Of a stretch of DNA of 64,000 nt, positions 8,612 through 17,287 are shown piece by piece (within the stretch, counting starts at the first letter, position 1; each line of letters starts with the position of its first letter). Position numbers and translations under genes: made by a program. The stretch comes from Paenibacillus sp. OK003 (GTDB lineage: Bacteria > Bacillota > Bacilli > Paenibacillales > Paenibacillaceae), in contig NZ_FOBD01000026.1 in assembly GCF_900109515.1 (NCBI RefSeq), forward strand, positions 1-64,000, read 5' to 3'. The notes under the pieces were generated by a model, which saw nothing but the letters and a program-made list of their open reading frames with translations, ran no database searches and was not told the origin of the DNA.

Positions 8612-8926
8612 ATAATCACTCCTTTTGCTCTGCTTTTTTCCAACTAATTTATATGCAGTAGAAAAGGTTTATAGATCAATCAATATAATTGATGGCATTG
8701 ATGGACACTTTCCCTAAAAATATCGTTATTTCGTGAAACTTCCTCCAAAGAAATTCCATGAATTTCCGAGGGCTTGAATATCCGCCAAACCTTTCTGTAT
8801 CAGCCTTTGTCAGACGTCTTGAAAGAGCTTCGGAACCTTCAACGAAGGCAGCGCTTACAACCATCCAAAAAAAGGGTTGATAAATGAGAAACCATCCACT
8901 ATGATATTGTCATCAGTCCGGATAAT
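8612..8926. other. Gap between broken monooxygenase and sugar operon
   Basis: A 62-codon frame on the minus strand (8676-8864) has no recognisable product or clear ribosome binding site; it may be debris from the same decay as the neighbouring pseudogene. Nothing else is recognisable before the first operator. Confidence 0.3.
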
Positions 8927-8948
8927 AAAGTTAAAGCACTTTAACTTT
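8927..8948. promoter_or_regulatory. LacI-type operator O1 of the oligosaccharide operon
   Basis: A 22-bp near-perfect palindrome with arms AAAGTTAAAGC and ACTTTAACTTT. Copies lie at 9000-9021 and, as a perfect palindrome, at 17423-17444 before the GH8 gene. The operon-encoded LacI protein (12390-13397) is the likely binder. Confidence 0.75.
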
Positions 8949-8999
8949 CAATTACATAACATCATATGAAACCTTTTATTTATGGGAAACTAAACTTTG

Positions 9000-9021
9000 A
9001 AAGTTAAAGCGTTATAACTTT
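9000..9021. promoter_or_regulatory. LacI-type operator O2, just upstream of the first permease
   Basis: Second copy of the same 22-bp motif (left arm AAAGTTAAAGC, right arm GTTATAACTTT with two changes). Its centre is 73 bp from O1, about seven helical turns, so repression by looping is possible. It ends 27 bases before the GTG start at 9049. Confidence 0.7.
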
Positions 9022-9048
9022 AAATTCAATAGAAAGGTTGGTGTTTAT

Positions 9049-9942
9049 GTGACCCATCGCGAAAGCCGGCGGCAGACATTTTACATGTACCTCTTTATCT
9101 CTCCATGGCTTATCGGTTTCTTCGTGTTTGCCTTGTATCCGATTCTGTCATCCCTTTATTACAGCTTCACGGACTATGACATTATCCACCCGCCGAAATA
9201 TGTCGGACTCGCGAATTACAAAGAAATGTTTCAAAATGACCTGTTTTGGAAATCTGTTGTCGTAACGGTGCGCTATACCTTTATCAGTGTACCGATCCAG
9301 CTGCTGCTGGCACTTGGATTTGCTCTCCTGCTCAATGCGAAAATACCGTTCCGCGGATTTTTCCGCACGGCCATGTATTTTCCGAGCATGGTATCCGGCG
9401 TCGCCATGTCCTTGCTGTGGTACTGGATTTTCAACCCATCTATCGGTCTGTTCAATTACGTGCTGTCCTGGTTCGGCATTAGTGGCCCAGCCTGGCTCAT
9501 GAGCCCCGATTATGCGCTTTACGCTCTGATGATTATGTCCTTCTGGACGGTGGGCTCAGGCATGATTTTGTTCCTTGCGGGACTTCAGGGCGTTCCTTCA
9601 AGCCTCGTGGAAGCCGCCAGGCTTGACGGTGCGGGACGCTTCCGCATTTTCCTGAACGTTACGCTGCCCATGATTTCACCGGTACTTTTGTTCCAGCTGA
9701 TTATGGGCGTCATTGATTCCTTCCAAGTATTTACGCAGGCGTATGTAATGACCCAAGGGGGTCCAAACTACTCGACCTGGTTCTACGTTTACAACCTGTA
9801 CACCAGCGCCTTCAAGGAATACAGAGCGGGCTACTCCTCGGCACTCGCTTGGGTACTGCTGATCGTCGTCATGGCGTTTACAGCGCTTATTATCAAACTC
9901 TCGAACCGTTATGTTCACTATGAAGGAGGCGGACGCAAATGA
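9049..9942 (+). CDS. Sugar ABC transporter permease (MalF/UgpA type)
   Basis: A 297-residue inner membrane permease with six predicted membrane spans and the EAA loop EAARLDGAGRFRIFLNVTLP (about residues 188-207), which contacts the shared ATPase. First gene of the operon behind O1 and O2. Start is GTG with GAAAGGTTGGTG upstream; an ATG two bases earlier is closed at once by TGA. No ATPase gene is present, so like most Gram-positive CUT1 importers it probably uses a general MsmX-type ATPase encoded elsewhere. Operon context suggests an oligosaccharide cargo from chitosan or beta-glucan. Confidence 0.9.
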   Translation: MTHRESRRQTFYMYLFISPWLIGFFVFALYPILSSLYYSFTDYDIIHPPKYVGLANYKEMFQNDLFWKSVVVTVRYTFISVPIQLLLALGFALLLNAKIPFRGFFRTAMYFPSMVSGVAMSLLWYWIFNPSIGLFNYVLSWFGISGPAWLMSPDYALYALMIMSFWTVGSGMILFLAGLQGVPSSLVEAARLDGAGRFRIFLNVTLPMISPVLLFQLIMGVIDSFQVFTQAYVMTQGGPNYSTWFYVYNLYTSAFKEYRAGYSSALAWVLLIVVMAFTALIIKLSNRYVHYEGGGRK

Positions 9943-10823
9943 GTACGATTCCGACTGCCGGCCCAGGGGCTTCACCTTCTGTGAATAAACGCCGGCGCAA
10001 AATCGATGCGGTTAGCATTGCCAGCTTCATTGCCCTGGTGGTCACCACCTTTCTCATGCTCCTCCCTTTGTTTTTCATGGTCTCTACCTCACTGAAATCG
10101 AAGAAGGAACTGCTGACGTTTCCTCCGACCTTTCTGCCGGAGTCCTGGCAGTGGAGTAACTACAGAGAAATTTTCAACACGCTGAACTTCGGTCAAATGT
10201 ATATGAACAGTCTCATTATCGGCATTTTGACTGTTGTCGGCACCCTGTTTTCGTCGGCGCTTGCAGGCTATGGCTTCGCCAGATATCGGGGCAAGGGCAG
10301 CAACTTGTGGTTCATGCTCATGCTCAGCACCATGATGCTTCCATATCCAGCGATTATGATTCCACAGTTCATTCTCTTTTCCAAGCTGAACTGGATCGAT
10401 ACCTTCCTGCCGCTGATTGTCCCTGCGTTTTTCGGTTCAGCATACAACATCTTTTTGCTGCGACAGTTCTTTACCACGCTGCCGGATGAGCTGTTTGACG
10501 CCGGACGTATCGATGGCTGCAGCGAGTTCCGGATGTGGCGACAGATTGCTTTGCCTCTGTCTGGTCCAGCACTTGCAACCGTTGCGATCTTTGCCTTCAT
10601 CTACAGCTGGAATGACCTTTTGACACCTGTGCTCTATTTAAGCTCATCAGATAAGTTTACGCTTCCGGTCGGTATGTCTTCCTTCACATCTTCGCGTTTT
10701 CGAATTCCGCCGTGGCATCTGCTCATGGTCGCCTCCGTACTCGCCATGCTGCCGATCGTGACCCTGTTTGCGATAGCCCAGAAGCGGTTTGTGGAAGGAA
10801 TTGTACTTACAGGCATCAAGTAA
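9939..10823 (+). CDS. Sugar ABC transporter permease (MalG/UgpE type)
   Basis: Partner permease of 294 residues, overlapping the first by four bases (ATGA). It has a polar N-terminus of about 25 residues, six membrane spans and the EAA loop in the form DAGRIDGCSEFRMWRQIALP. The product ends with the usual short cytoplasmic tail (RFVEGIVLTGIK). After the stop, a G/C-rich hairpin (10829-10843) separates it from the binding-protein gene. Confidence 0.9.
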   Translation: MSTIPTAGPGASPSVNKRRRKIDAVSIASFIALVVTTFLMLLPLFFMVSTSLKSKKELLTFPPTFLPESWQWSNYREIFNTLNFGQMYMNSLIIGILTVVGTLFSSALAGYGFARYRGKGSNLWFMLMLSTMMLPYPAIMIPQFILFSKLNWIDTFLPLIVPAFFGSAYNIFLLRQFFTTLPDELFDAGRIDGCSEFRMWRQIALPLSGPALATVAIFAFIYSWNDLLTPVLYLSSSDKFTLPVGMSSFTSSRFRIPPWHLLMVASVLAMLPIVTLFAIAQKRFVEGIVLTGIK

Positions 10824-10828
10824 AGACT

Positions 10829-10843
10829 CCGCCGCAGGGGCGG
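10829..10843 (+). other. Intercistronic hairpin before the binding-protein gene
   Basis: CCGCC and GGCGG arms close on a short loop, followed by six A (not T) residues, so it is not a classical terminator. With the hairpin at 12268-12293 it brackets the binding-protein gene, an arrangement that can stabilise one segment of an operon mRNA. Confidence 0.45.
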
Positions 10844-10876
10844 CAAAAAACTTGAATATATGGGGGACTGTAGTTC

Positions 10877-12259
10877 ATGAAAACGATAAGGATCAAAAAG
10901 TCTTTTACACTTTTGCTTGCGACCAGCATGCTCGTCGTATTGGCTTTGTCCGGCTGTAGCGGCGGCAAATCAGCGGGAGATGTCGTACCTGGTAACGATG
11001 GCGATAGCGCTAACTCAGGTGGGCAAGTAACCATAACGCACTACACCATCGATTCCGAGGATCGCACCTTTATTGAAAAGCTCGTTCCGGATTTTGAAGC
11101 CCAACATCCGAATATTAAGGTGAAAATCGAGAAAGCTCCTTACGAGCAGTTCGACAGTAAACTTCAAACGCTGATTGCCGGGGGCAAATCACCTGATGTC
11201 ACAAGTCACTATGGTTACGGCGGTTTTGCGGAGTATTACAACAAAGACATGCTGCTCGACATGAACGACATTATCAAGGAAGACGGGTTTAAAGCTTCCG
11301 ACTACAGCATCCCGGATGACCTCATGAAAATCTATACCGTCAAAGACCATGTCTACGGTATCCCGGTCAACATGTACGTCTCTCTGATGCTCTATAACAA
11401 AGACATGTTCGACGCTGCCAACGTTCCTTATCCTCCAAGCGATTACGAGGACAAGAGCTGGACGTTTGACAAAATGGTCCAAGACGCGAAGCAAATGACG
11501 CATGTATCCATTGATATTGCCAAAACCCAATATGGCGTTGACTTCACATGGTCCGAGCGCGATATGCGCCCGCTTTATTTTGGAGCCGAACCCTACTCCG
11601 AGGATACCTGGACCAACGGCGGTGTACCATCCGAGACTCATTTCGATTCGCCGGAAGTCATCGCAGCCTATAACAAGCTGTTCAACTTGATCCTCAAAGA
11701 TAAAGTGTCTCCGACAACGGAATGGAGCAAAAGCGTAGCGGGGCAAAACGGCGATGCCTTCGTAACCGGCAAGGTCGGTATGACCGTCAGCGGCTCATGG
11801 AGCCTTGCGGGCTCCAATGATTTCCCTTTCAAGGTTGGCGTTGCTGCAGTGCCTGCTGGCGGCAATGACAAGGTACGCAGCGTGCTGTTCGTCGATCCGC
11901 TCTTGATTCTGAAGGGCTCCAAGCATCCGAAAGAAGCTTTTGAATGGATCAAATATCTCGTCAGCGACGAAATTCAGGAAAAATCCATCGAACTGAGCGG
12001 TGGCAACCCTCCTGTAAATACGAAGGCAGCCGAATCCTATTACAAGCATTTTGATGGTATCGATCCAGCAGATGTGAAGAAGGTTTACGAAGGTGCTGTA
12101 AAATACGGATTTGAATCCTATAACCACCTGATCACCCACTATTCTCAGATCAACGACATGTTCATCAACGAGATGCAGCCGATTGATACCGGACACAACA
12201 CCGTTGAAGAAGTGATGCCGACGATTCAGAAAAAGGTCATGGAAATTATCAATCGTTAA
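10877..12259 (+). CDS. Extracellular oligosaccharide-binding lipoprotein
   Basis: A 460-residue solute-binding lipoprotein (bacterial extracellular protein family 1). The signal peptide ends in lipobox ALSGC, so the mature protein is anchored at Cys about residue 27, followed by a Gly/Ser/Asp-rich linker. The fold is suggested by ITHYTIDSEDRTFIEKLVPDF, the VYGIPVNMYVSLMLYNKDMF segment and GKVGMTVSGSWSLAG. It captures the sugar for the two preceding permeases. Neighbouring kinase, GH4 and GH8 genes suggest chitosan- or gluco-oligosaccharides; the sequence alone does not fix the ligand. Confidence 0.88.
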   Translation: MKTIRIKKSFTLLLATSMLVVLALSGCSGGKSAGDVVPGNDGDSANSGGQVTITHYTIDSEDRTFIEKLVPDFEAQHPNIKVKIEKAPYEQFDSKLQTLIAGGKSPDVTSHYGYGGFAEYYNKDMLLDMNDIIKEDGFKASDYSIPDDLMKIYTVKDHVYGIPVNMYVSLMLYNKDMFDAANVPYPPSDYEDKSWTFDKMVQDAKQMTHVSIDIAKTQYGVDFTWSERDMRPLYFGAEPYSEDTWTNGGVPSETHFDSPEVIAAYNKLFNLILKDKVSPTTEWSKSVAGQNGDAFVTGKVGMTVSGSWSLAGSNDFPFKVGVAAVPAGGNDKVRSVLFVDPLLILKGSKHPKEAFEWIKYLVSDEIQEKSIELSGGNPPVNTKAAESYYKHFDGIDPADVKKVYEGAVKYGFESYNHLITHYSQINDMFINEMQPIDTGHNTVEEVMPTIQKKVMEIINR

Positions 12260-12267
12260 CGCTAGAG

Positions 12268-12293
12268 TTGTGCCGTCCCGCAAGGGGCGGTGC
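12268..12293 (+). other. Intercistronic hairpin after the binding-protein gene
   Basis: TGCCGTCCC and GGGGCGGTGCA pair (with G-U pairs) around a GCAA loop. There is no following T run, so processing or stabilisation is more likely than full termination before the LacI gene. Confidence 0.45.
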
Positions 12294-12389
12294 ATCTATC
12301 AAATTAGCTTCGCGGCTAAGCCTCCGTACATGTATACTAATGTTAAGTCAATATAAAGTACGGAAAATCTGCCGCAAGGAGAGTAAACA

Positions 12390-13397
12390 ATGAAGGTTAG
12401 TATATTTGATGTTGCAAAGAAATCAGGTTTATCCGTTGTAACGGTTTCTCGGGTACTCAATGGTGCTGAATCCGTTCGTGAGAAAAATAGACAAAAGGTG
12501 CTCGACGCGATTAAGGAGCTCGATTATTATCCCAACGCTGCTGCGCGCAGTTTAGCTCGCGGCAAAACAGGAATCGTCGGATTGATTATGACCACGCTTC
12601 AGGACTCCTTCTTCGACACCGTCGTTAAAGAGCTGAACGAAGTGCTTTCACTTCACGGCTATTTTCTTGCCGTTTCGGTCTCTACGGGCATTGGCTCGGA
12701 TGGAAGTCATTACCTGATTCAAGAGGACCGGGTGGACGGACTTATTCTGCTCTCACCGATAGAAGAGGATAACTACATTGTGGAACTGAAGCGACGCAAT
12801 ATTCCTTATGTGCTGATCGACAATCAGAAACCGGAGAACGATGCTTTTTCGGTAACTATCGATAACTACAAAGGCGGCTATGCCGCTACGAAGCACCTGC
12901 TTGATCTCGGCCATACCTCCATTGCGCACATCAGCGGAGACGACATGTTCCGCAGTACGAAAGAGCGCCGCAACGGTTTCCTGGAGGCACTTAAGGAAAA
13001 AGACCTTACTCCGTTCGACATGATTACAGGCGATTTCGAAATCGATTTTGGTTATGACATCTGCCGCAAATGGCTGAGGGAAGGACGTCTTCCCTCCGCA
13101 GTGTTCGCGGGCGATGACCATATCGCGCTTGGGGTCGTGAACGCCCTTATGGAAAAAGGCATCAAGGTGCCTGAACAGGTAGCTATCGTCGGCTATGACG
13201 ATCAGTATATTTCATCCAAGCTGCACCCCCATCTGACAACGGTCCGGCAGCCTGCCGACCGCATTGGGGTCGCCGCTGCGGATATGCTGTTGAAACGCAT
13301 GGACGGTACGATGAAACGCGGGGCTAATGTAAGGATCGATCCTGAACTCATCGTGAGAGAATCTACTGGATCACCAACAAAAGGTACGACCGGATAA
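12390..13397 (+). CDS. LacI family regulator of the oligosaccharide locus
   Basis: A 335-residue LacI-type regulator. The helix-turn-helix is at the N-terminus (SIFDVAKKSGLSVVTVSRVL, residues 3-22), then the hinge helix YYPNAAARSLARGKTG and a sugar-binding domain ending VGYDDQYISSKLHPHLTTVRQP. It lies inside the operon between the binding protein and the kinase, and is the obvious candidate to bind the three 22-bp palindromes at 8927, 9000 and 17423. The inducer is probably a chitosan- or gluco-oligosaccharide or a phosphorylated derivative; that is inference. Confidence 0.88.
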   Translation: MKVSIFDVAKKSGLSVVTVSRVLNGAESVREKNRQKVLDAIKELDYYPNAAARSLARGKTGIVGLIMTTLQDSFFDTVVKELNEVLSLHGYFLAVSVSTGIGSDGSHYLIQEDRVDGLILLSPIEEDNYIVELKRRNIPYVLIDNQKPENDAFSVTIDNYKGGYAATKHLLDLGHTSIAHISGDDMFRSTKERRNGFLEALKEKDLTPFDMITGDFEIDFGYDICRKWLREGRLPSAVFAGDDHIALGVVNALMEKGIKVPEQVAIVGYDDQYISSKLHPHLTTVRQPADRIGVAAADMLLKRMDGTMKRGANVRIDPELIVRESTGSPTKGTTG

Positions 13398-13430
13398 AAA
13401 ATATAACCTTATATATAGGAGTGACGACCA

Positions 13431-14423
13431 TTGGCTTACTACTTGGGAATCGATGGGGGAGGAACAAAAACATACGCCCTGCTGACCGATGACTTCGGCA
13501 ATGTGCTTGGCAAAGGCATGGGCGGCAACGGCAATCACCAGATTGACCGCGCCTTGGCCGCACAAAGCATACGGGAAGCTGCAGAAGGAGCTCTAAACGA
13601 GGCAGGACTGCGGATTCATGAAATCTCCCACACCTATTTCGGACTTGCGGGCGCAGACCGGAAGGTAGATTACCGAATCCTGCACCCTCTGGTTCAAGGA
13701 ATCGGATTCACCCAGAACTACTCGATTAACTGTGACACGATGATCGGTCTGCGCGCAGGCACGAACCGGCCTTACGGGGTCGCGCTGATCTGCGGCACAG
13801 GCACCAACTCCGCAGGCCGCAATCCGGCAGGAGAACATATACAGGTCGGCGGTTTTGATTATATGTACGGTGATTTCGGCGGTGGCGGTTCCCTCAATAT
13901 TGAGGTGTTCCGCTCTGTCATCCGTTCTTGGGACGGCCGTGAGCAGCCAACGCTCCTGACTCCCCTGCTGCTTAACTTCCTTGGATACGACAGTGTCAGC
14001 GATATGTTCGATGACTTTCAGGATCACGGCAAGCATGTGCCTGTCCATGTAGCAAAGCTGCTATTTGAAGCTGCCGCAGAGGACGATGCCGTAGCTCTGG
14101 AAATTCTGAACCGTCAAGGCGTAGAGCTTGGCAAATCAGCGGCTGCGGTGATCCACAAACTTGGAATGGAAAAGGACGCCTTTGACGTTATACTGGCAGG
14201 AAGTCTGCTAACAAGGGGAGATCGTGGCTGGATTCGCAGCAAAATTGAACAGACTGTTGCAACCATCGCTCCGAATGCGACCATCGTAACGTTGGCCACC
14301 GAGCCTGTTGTCGGTGCCTTATGGTCTGCTATGGATGCGGCTGGACATGCGGTAAGCCAGGATGTATATGACAAAATGCGGGCCTTCCGTGACTTCGAAC
14401 ATATCAAGCAAACCACAAGATAA
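13431..14423 (+). CDS. BadF/BadG/BcrA-type sugar kinase (GlcNAc/GlcN kinase-like)
   Basis: A 330-residue member of the ASKHA (actin/hexokinase) fold. Visible motifs are phosphate-1 GIDGGGTKT (residues 6-14), GLAGADR, the ICGTGTNSAG phosphate-2 loop and GGFDYMYGDFGGGGSL. Family members include eukaryotic GlcNAc kinase and bacterial glucosamine kinases. The TTG start is supported by AGGAGTG at 13417-13423. It directly precedes a GH4 enzyme, which normally needs a 6-phosphorylated glycoside. As ABC import does not phosphorylate, this kinase may phosphorylate the imported disaccharide itself, or else the released glucosamine/GlcNAc. Sequence alone cannot decide. Confidence 0.82.
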   Translation: MAYYLGIDGGGTKTYALLTDDFGNVLGKGMGGNGNHQIDRALAAQSIREAAEGALNEAGLRIHEISHTYFGLAGADRKVDYRILHPLVQGIGFTQNYSINCDTMIGLRAGTNRPYGVALICGTGTNSAGRNPAGEHIQVGGFDYMYGDFGGGGSLNIEVFRSVIRSWDGREQPTLLTPLLLNFLGYDSVSDMFDDFQDHGKHVPVHVAKLLFEAAAEDDAVALEILNRQGVELGKSAAAVIHKLGMEKDAFDVILAGSLLTRGDRGWIRSKIEQTVATIAPNATIVTLATEPVVGALWSAMDAAGHAVSQDVYDKMRAFRDFEHIKQTTR

Positions 14424-14477
14424 ACGTCTATAAACACTATCATTACAAAAAATTCATAAAAGACTGGAGTGTGCAAA

Positions 14478-15803
14478 ATGGCATACGAACAAGGACTGAA
14501 AATAGCGGTAATCGGCGGTGGATCTTCCTATACTCCGGAGCTCGTTGAGGGGTTCATCCTTCACCATGCCGAGCTTCCGGTACGTGAGCTGTGGTTGGTC
14601 GATATTGAGCCGGGACAGCGCAAACTGAATATTGTCGGCAACTTGGCCAAACGCATGGTGGAGAAATCGGGTCTGCCCATTGAAGTACATCTGACGTTTG
14701 ACCGCCGCGAAGCCATCAAGGGTGCGGACTTCGTAAGCACTCAAATGCGTGTCGGTATGCTTGACGCCCGTGGCCGCGATGAATCCATTCCCCTGAAATA
14801 CGGCGTGATCGGTCAGGAAACCACGGGTCCCGGAGGCATGATGAAGGCGCTGCGGACGATTCCGGTCCTGCTTGATATCTGCCGTGATATTGAAGAACTC
14901 GCTCCTAATGCCTGGCTGCTGAACTTTACGAATCCGGCGGGTATGGTCACGGAAGCCATTCTGAAGTATTCCAACGTTAAAAGCATTGGTCTCTGTAATG
15001 CACCGATCGGCCTAATCAAGCAAACCTCAGCCAAATACGGAGTAGAAGCGGACCGCGTCTATGCCGAGTTTGTTGGCCTGAACCATCTCCACTGGATTAC
15101 GCGTATTGATGTGAACGGAGAAGACAAACTGGATGACATGCTGGCTGATACAGCCGGTTACAGCGCGAAGAACGTGCCTGCACGGGAGTGGAATCCGGAA
15201 TTCCTGCAATCCCTGCATGCCCTTCCTTCTTATTATCTGAAATACTTTTATATGACCGACGCCATGCTTGAAGAGCAGCTGGAATCCTTACAAACAGGCG
15301 GCAACCGTGCGGAAGTGGTTAAACGCGTTGAAGAAGAACTGTTCGAGCTTTACAATGACCCGGACCTGAAAGATAAACCGAAACAGCTGGAACAGCGGGG
15401 GGGCGCCTTCTATTCCGAAGCAGCCGTAAACCTGATGCGCTCACTCTACAACGGAACGAATGACATTCAGACGTTGAACGTAGCCAATCAAGGCATCATT
15501 AATTTCCTGCCAGACGATGCCAGCATTGAAGTCAACTGCGTGGTCACCAAAACCGGTCCACTGCCCCTGCCGTTGACCAAGGTTCCTCCAATGGCAGTTG
15601 GACTGATCCATGCGGTTAAAACCTATGAGCGCCTCGCCATCGATGCTGCCGTGACCGGCGATCGTGGATTGGCCATACAGGCATTGGCTCATCATCCTTT
15701 GGTCCCTTCGGTCGAAGTGGCGATTCAGATGCTGGATGAAATGCTCGAAGCCAACAAGGAATATTTGCCGCAGTTCTTTACTGAATCTGCAGCTAAAGCA
15801 TAA
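14478..15803 (+). CDS. GH4 family 6-phospho-beta-glycosidase
   Basis: A 441-residue GH4 hydrolase, a family that uses NAD+ and a divalent metal in a redox elimination mechanism. Visible are the dinucleotide site IAVIGGGSSYTPELVEG near the N-terminus, the FTNPAG segment, and metal ligands Cys173 (GLCNAPIG) and His203 (GLNHLHW), matching the Cys/His pair of characterised 6-phospho-beta-glucosidases. I chose ATG 14478 because CTGGAGTG lies 8 bases upstream; the in-frame GTG at 14469 falls inside that site. Its E. coli relative ChbF cleaves chitobiose-6-phosphate after deacetylation, which fits a chitosan context. It is the last gene of the operon. Confidence 0.88.
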   Translation: MAYEQGLKIAVIGGGSSYTPELVEGFILHHAELPVRELWLVDIEPGQRKLNIVGNLAKRMVEKSGLPIEVHLTFDRREAIKGADFVSTQMRVGMLDARGRDESIPLKYGVIGQETTGPGGMMKALRTIPVLLDICRDIEELAPNAWLLNFTNPAGMVTEAILKYSNVKSIGLCNAPIGLIKQTSAKYGVEADRVYAEFVGLNHLHWITRIDVNGEDKLDDMLADTAGYSAKNVPAREWNPEFLQSLHALPSYYLKYFYMTDAMLEEQLESLQTGGNRAEVVKRVEEELFELYNDPDLKDKPKQLEQRGGAFYSEAAVNLMRSLYNGTNDIQTLNVANQGIINFLPDDASIEVNCVVTKTGPLPLPLTKVPPMAVGLIHAVKTYERLAIDAAVTGDRGLAIQALAHHPLVPSVEVAIQMLDEMLEANKEYLPQFFTESAAKA

Positions 15804-15871
15804 TTCGGCTATCATCCATTCGTCCTGATACCATAAGAAAAACGTCTATCGACGTACTTTCACATTAAACG

Positions 15872-15911
15872 AAACCGCCATATCCCAGGATTTCCTGAGC
15901 TATGGCGGTTT
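15872..15911 (+). terminator. Terminator of the oligosaccharide operon
   Basis: Arms AAACCGCCATA (15872-15882) and TATGGCGGTTT (15901-15911) are perfect complements and are followed by a T-rich tract on the plus strand. Confidence 0.8.
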
Positions 15912-15988
15912 GTTGTTTCTAGGCATTTTCCATCTATAAGGCTTTCTTAAATCAATCATTAAATACATTCTCCTAGCTCTCTATCCAT

Positions 15989-16027
15989 AAAAAAAGCAGG
16001 CCGGGAGCTAATCTCCCGGCCTGCTTG
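15989..16027 (-). terminator. Terminator of the GH8 gene
   Basis: A perfect 14-bp stem (AAGCAGGCCGGGAG and its complement) around a short loop, followed on the minus strand by a run of T residues directly after the GH8 stop. Confidence 0.85.
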
Positions 16028-16057
16028 CATATGAGCAATCTTCGGATTATAAGTTGC

Positions 16058-17287
16058 TTAGTATGTCCACCAGTTGCCGGACATCACGATCATAGAGAAC
16101 AGCTTGATGCTATCTTCATAGTAGCCTTCATTGGAGCTGCCGGCCGTTTTGGTCCAGACGGAATTCAGCCAGTTTTGGTTCACGGACGAGGTCATAGCGC
16201 TGACACCAAACGGTGCATAGAACGCGCCGCTGCCGCCGGAACCTGTAACCGTGCCGTTGAGTTTATAACCATCCTTTACGTTGCTAGGATTACCGCTTAC
16301 TTTGGTTGAGATCCAGCTATTCATTTGATTGAGCTGACTGAGTGCCCGGCTGTCACCAGTCATCAGGTAATCCGTTGCGATCCGCCAAGGCGTACGACAC
16401 GAATTGTAATCGTAGCTGCCGTCGTTCGCCCCTTCCAGAAAATCGGCTGAAGCTGGCTTGTACGTCGAGCCCGACAGAACGACGAAGTCTGGAAGCAATC
16501 CGGTTGATGAGCTGTACCCGTTGTATAAGGAGTTGACAATGGTATAGGTTTTGTCGATCACGTTCGCCCATCTGGCATCACCCGTTGCTGCCTGGAACGC
16601 CTTCAAGTGATTCAGCATAAAGTCCGATGGACGGGTAGCATTTTTGAACGTATTATCCGTTGCCCAGTCGCCAAGACGCAGCGTCCATTGGGACTGATTT
16701 ACGTCACTTTGCATGATGGCATTGATAATGTCCTTGCCGGCCTGAAGGTAGTTGATACTGCCGCTGCTACCCCACTGCTTGTCCGCAAGCAGGAGCGAAT
16801 AAGCAATGTCCATGTCTCCATCCGTGGCCGAGTCGGCGCCTTCAATGTTCTGGAAGCTGCTGTTTTGTTTCCATGCCATCAATTTCGAATTATTGGCGCT
16901 CGGATGCGCTTTATAATATTGATAAAGTCCGTCGAAATAGGTCTGCGCATTGCCGTCATAACCGGCCATTATAACCGTTGCCAGCATTCCGTACCCGTGT
17001 GCCTCAGATACGGTATCCCCGTTGGACTGATACTTCACATAATACTTGCCTGTGCCCGCCGTTTTCAGATAAGCCGATTTCCAGCTGTCCCATTTCGCTT
17101 TCACGGAGCTATCCATCGCACTTTGCGTAACATGGTTAGGCTTGATCGAGCCGTTGGTATATGTTGTGTGCTGCGGGAACGGCTTGTTCGGAGCGGCGAG
17201 AGCGAAACCCGCCGGAATCAGTAGAAAAGCGAGACAACACATCGTAACAGCCTTGCTGCTAAACGAAAATTTCCTGTTTTTTCTCAT
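16058..17287 (-). CDS. Secreted GH8 glycoside hydrolase, chitosanase/glucanase type
   Basis: A 409-residue secreted hydrolase of family GH8, which includes chitosanases, lichenases and endoglucanases. It has a Sec signal peptide (cleavage likely after FALA, residue about 31). The GH8 signature ATDGDMDIAYSLLLAD starts at residue 154 and the proton donor is Glu95 in SEAHGYGM. The position of the catalytic Asp of clostridial CelA appears to be Asn295 (YNSCRTPWR), and a Glu (E285) lies in the loop before it; that pattern fits the chitosanase-type subfamily with a Glu base. Start has AAAGGAGCG upstream. The 22-bp operator at 17423-17444 links it to the operon at 9049-15803. Confidence 0.88.
   Translation of the reverse strand: MRKNRKFSFSSKAVTMCCLAFLLIPAGFALAAPNKPFPQHTTYTNGSIKPNHVTQSAMDSSVKAKWDSWKSAYLKTAGTGKYYVKYQSNGDTVSEAHGYGMLATVIMAGYDGNAQTYFDGLYQYYKAHPSANNSKLMAWKQNSSFQNIEGADSATDGDMDIAYSLLLADKQWGSSGSINYLQAGKDIINAIMQSDVNQSQWTLRLGDWATDNTFKNATRPSDFMLNHLKAFQAATGDARWANVIDKTYTIVNSLYNGYSSSTGLLPDFVVLSGSTYKPASADFLEGANDGSYDYNSCRTPWRIATDYLMTGDSRALSQLNQMNSWISTKVSGNPSNVKDGYKLNGTVTGSGGSGAFYAPFGVSAMTSSVNQNWLNSVWTKTAGSSNEGYYEDSIKLFSMIVMSGNWWTY

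Noticed and set aside
8676..8864. 62-codon minus-strand ORF as a gene
   Set aside because: No recognisable domain, no clear ribosome binding site, and it sits beside a decayed gene; noted only as gap content.
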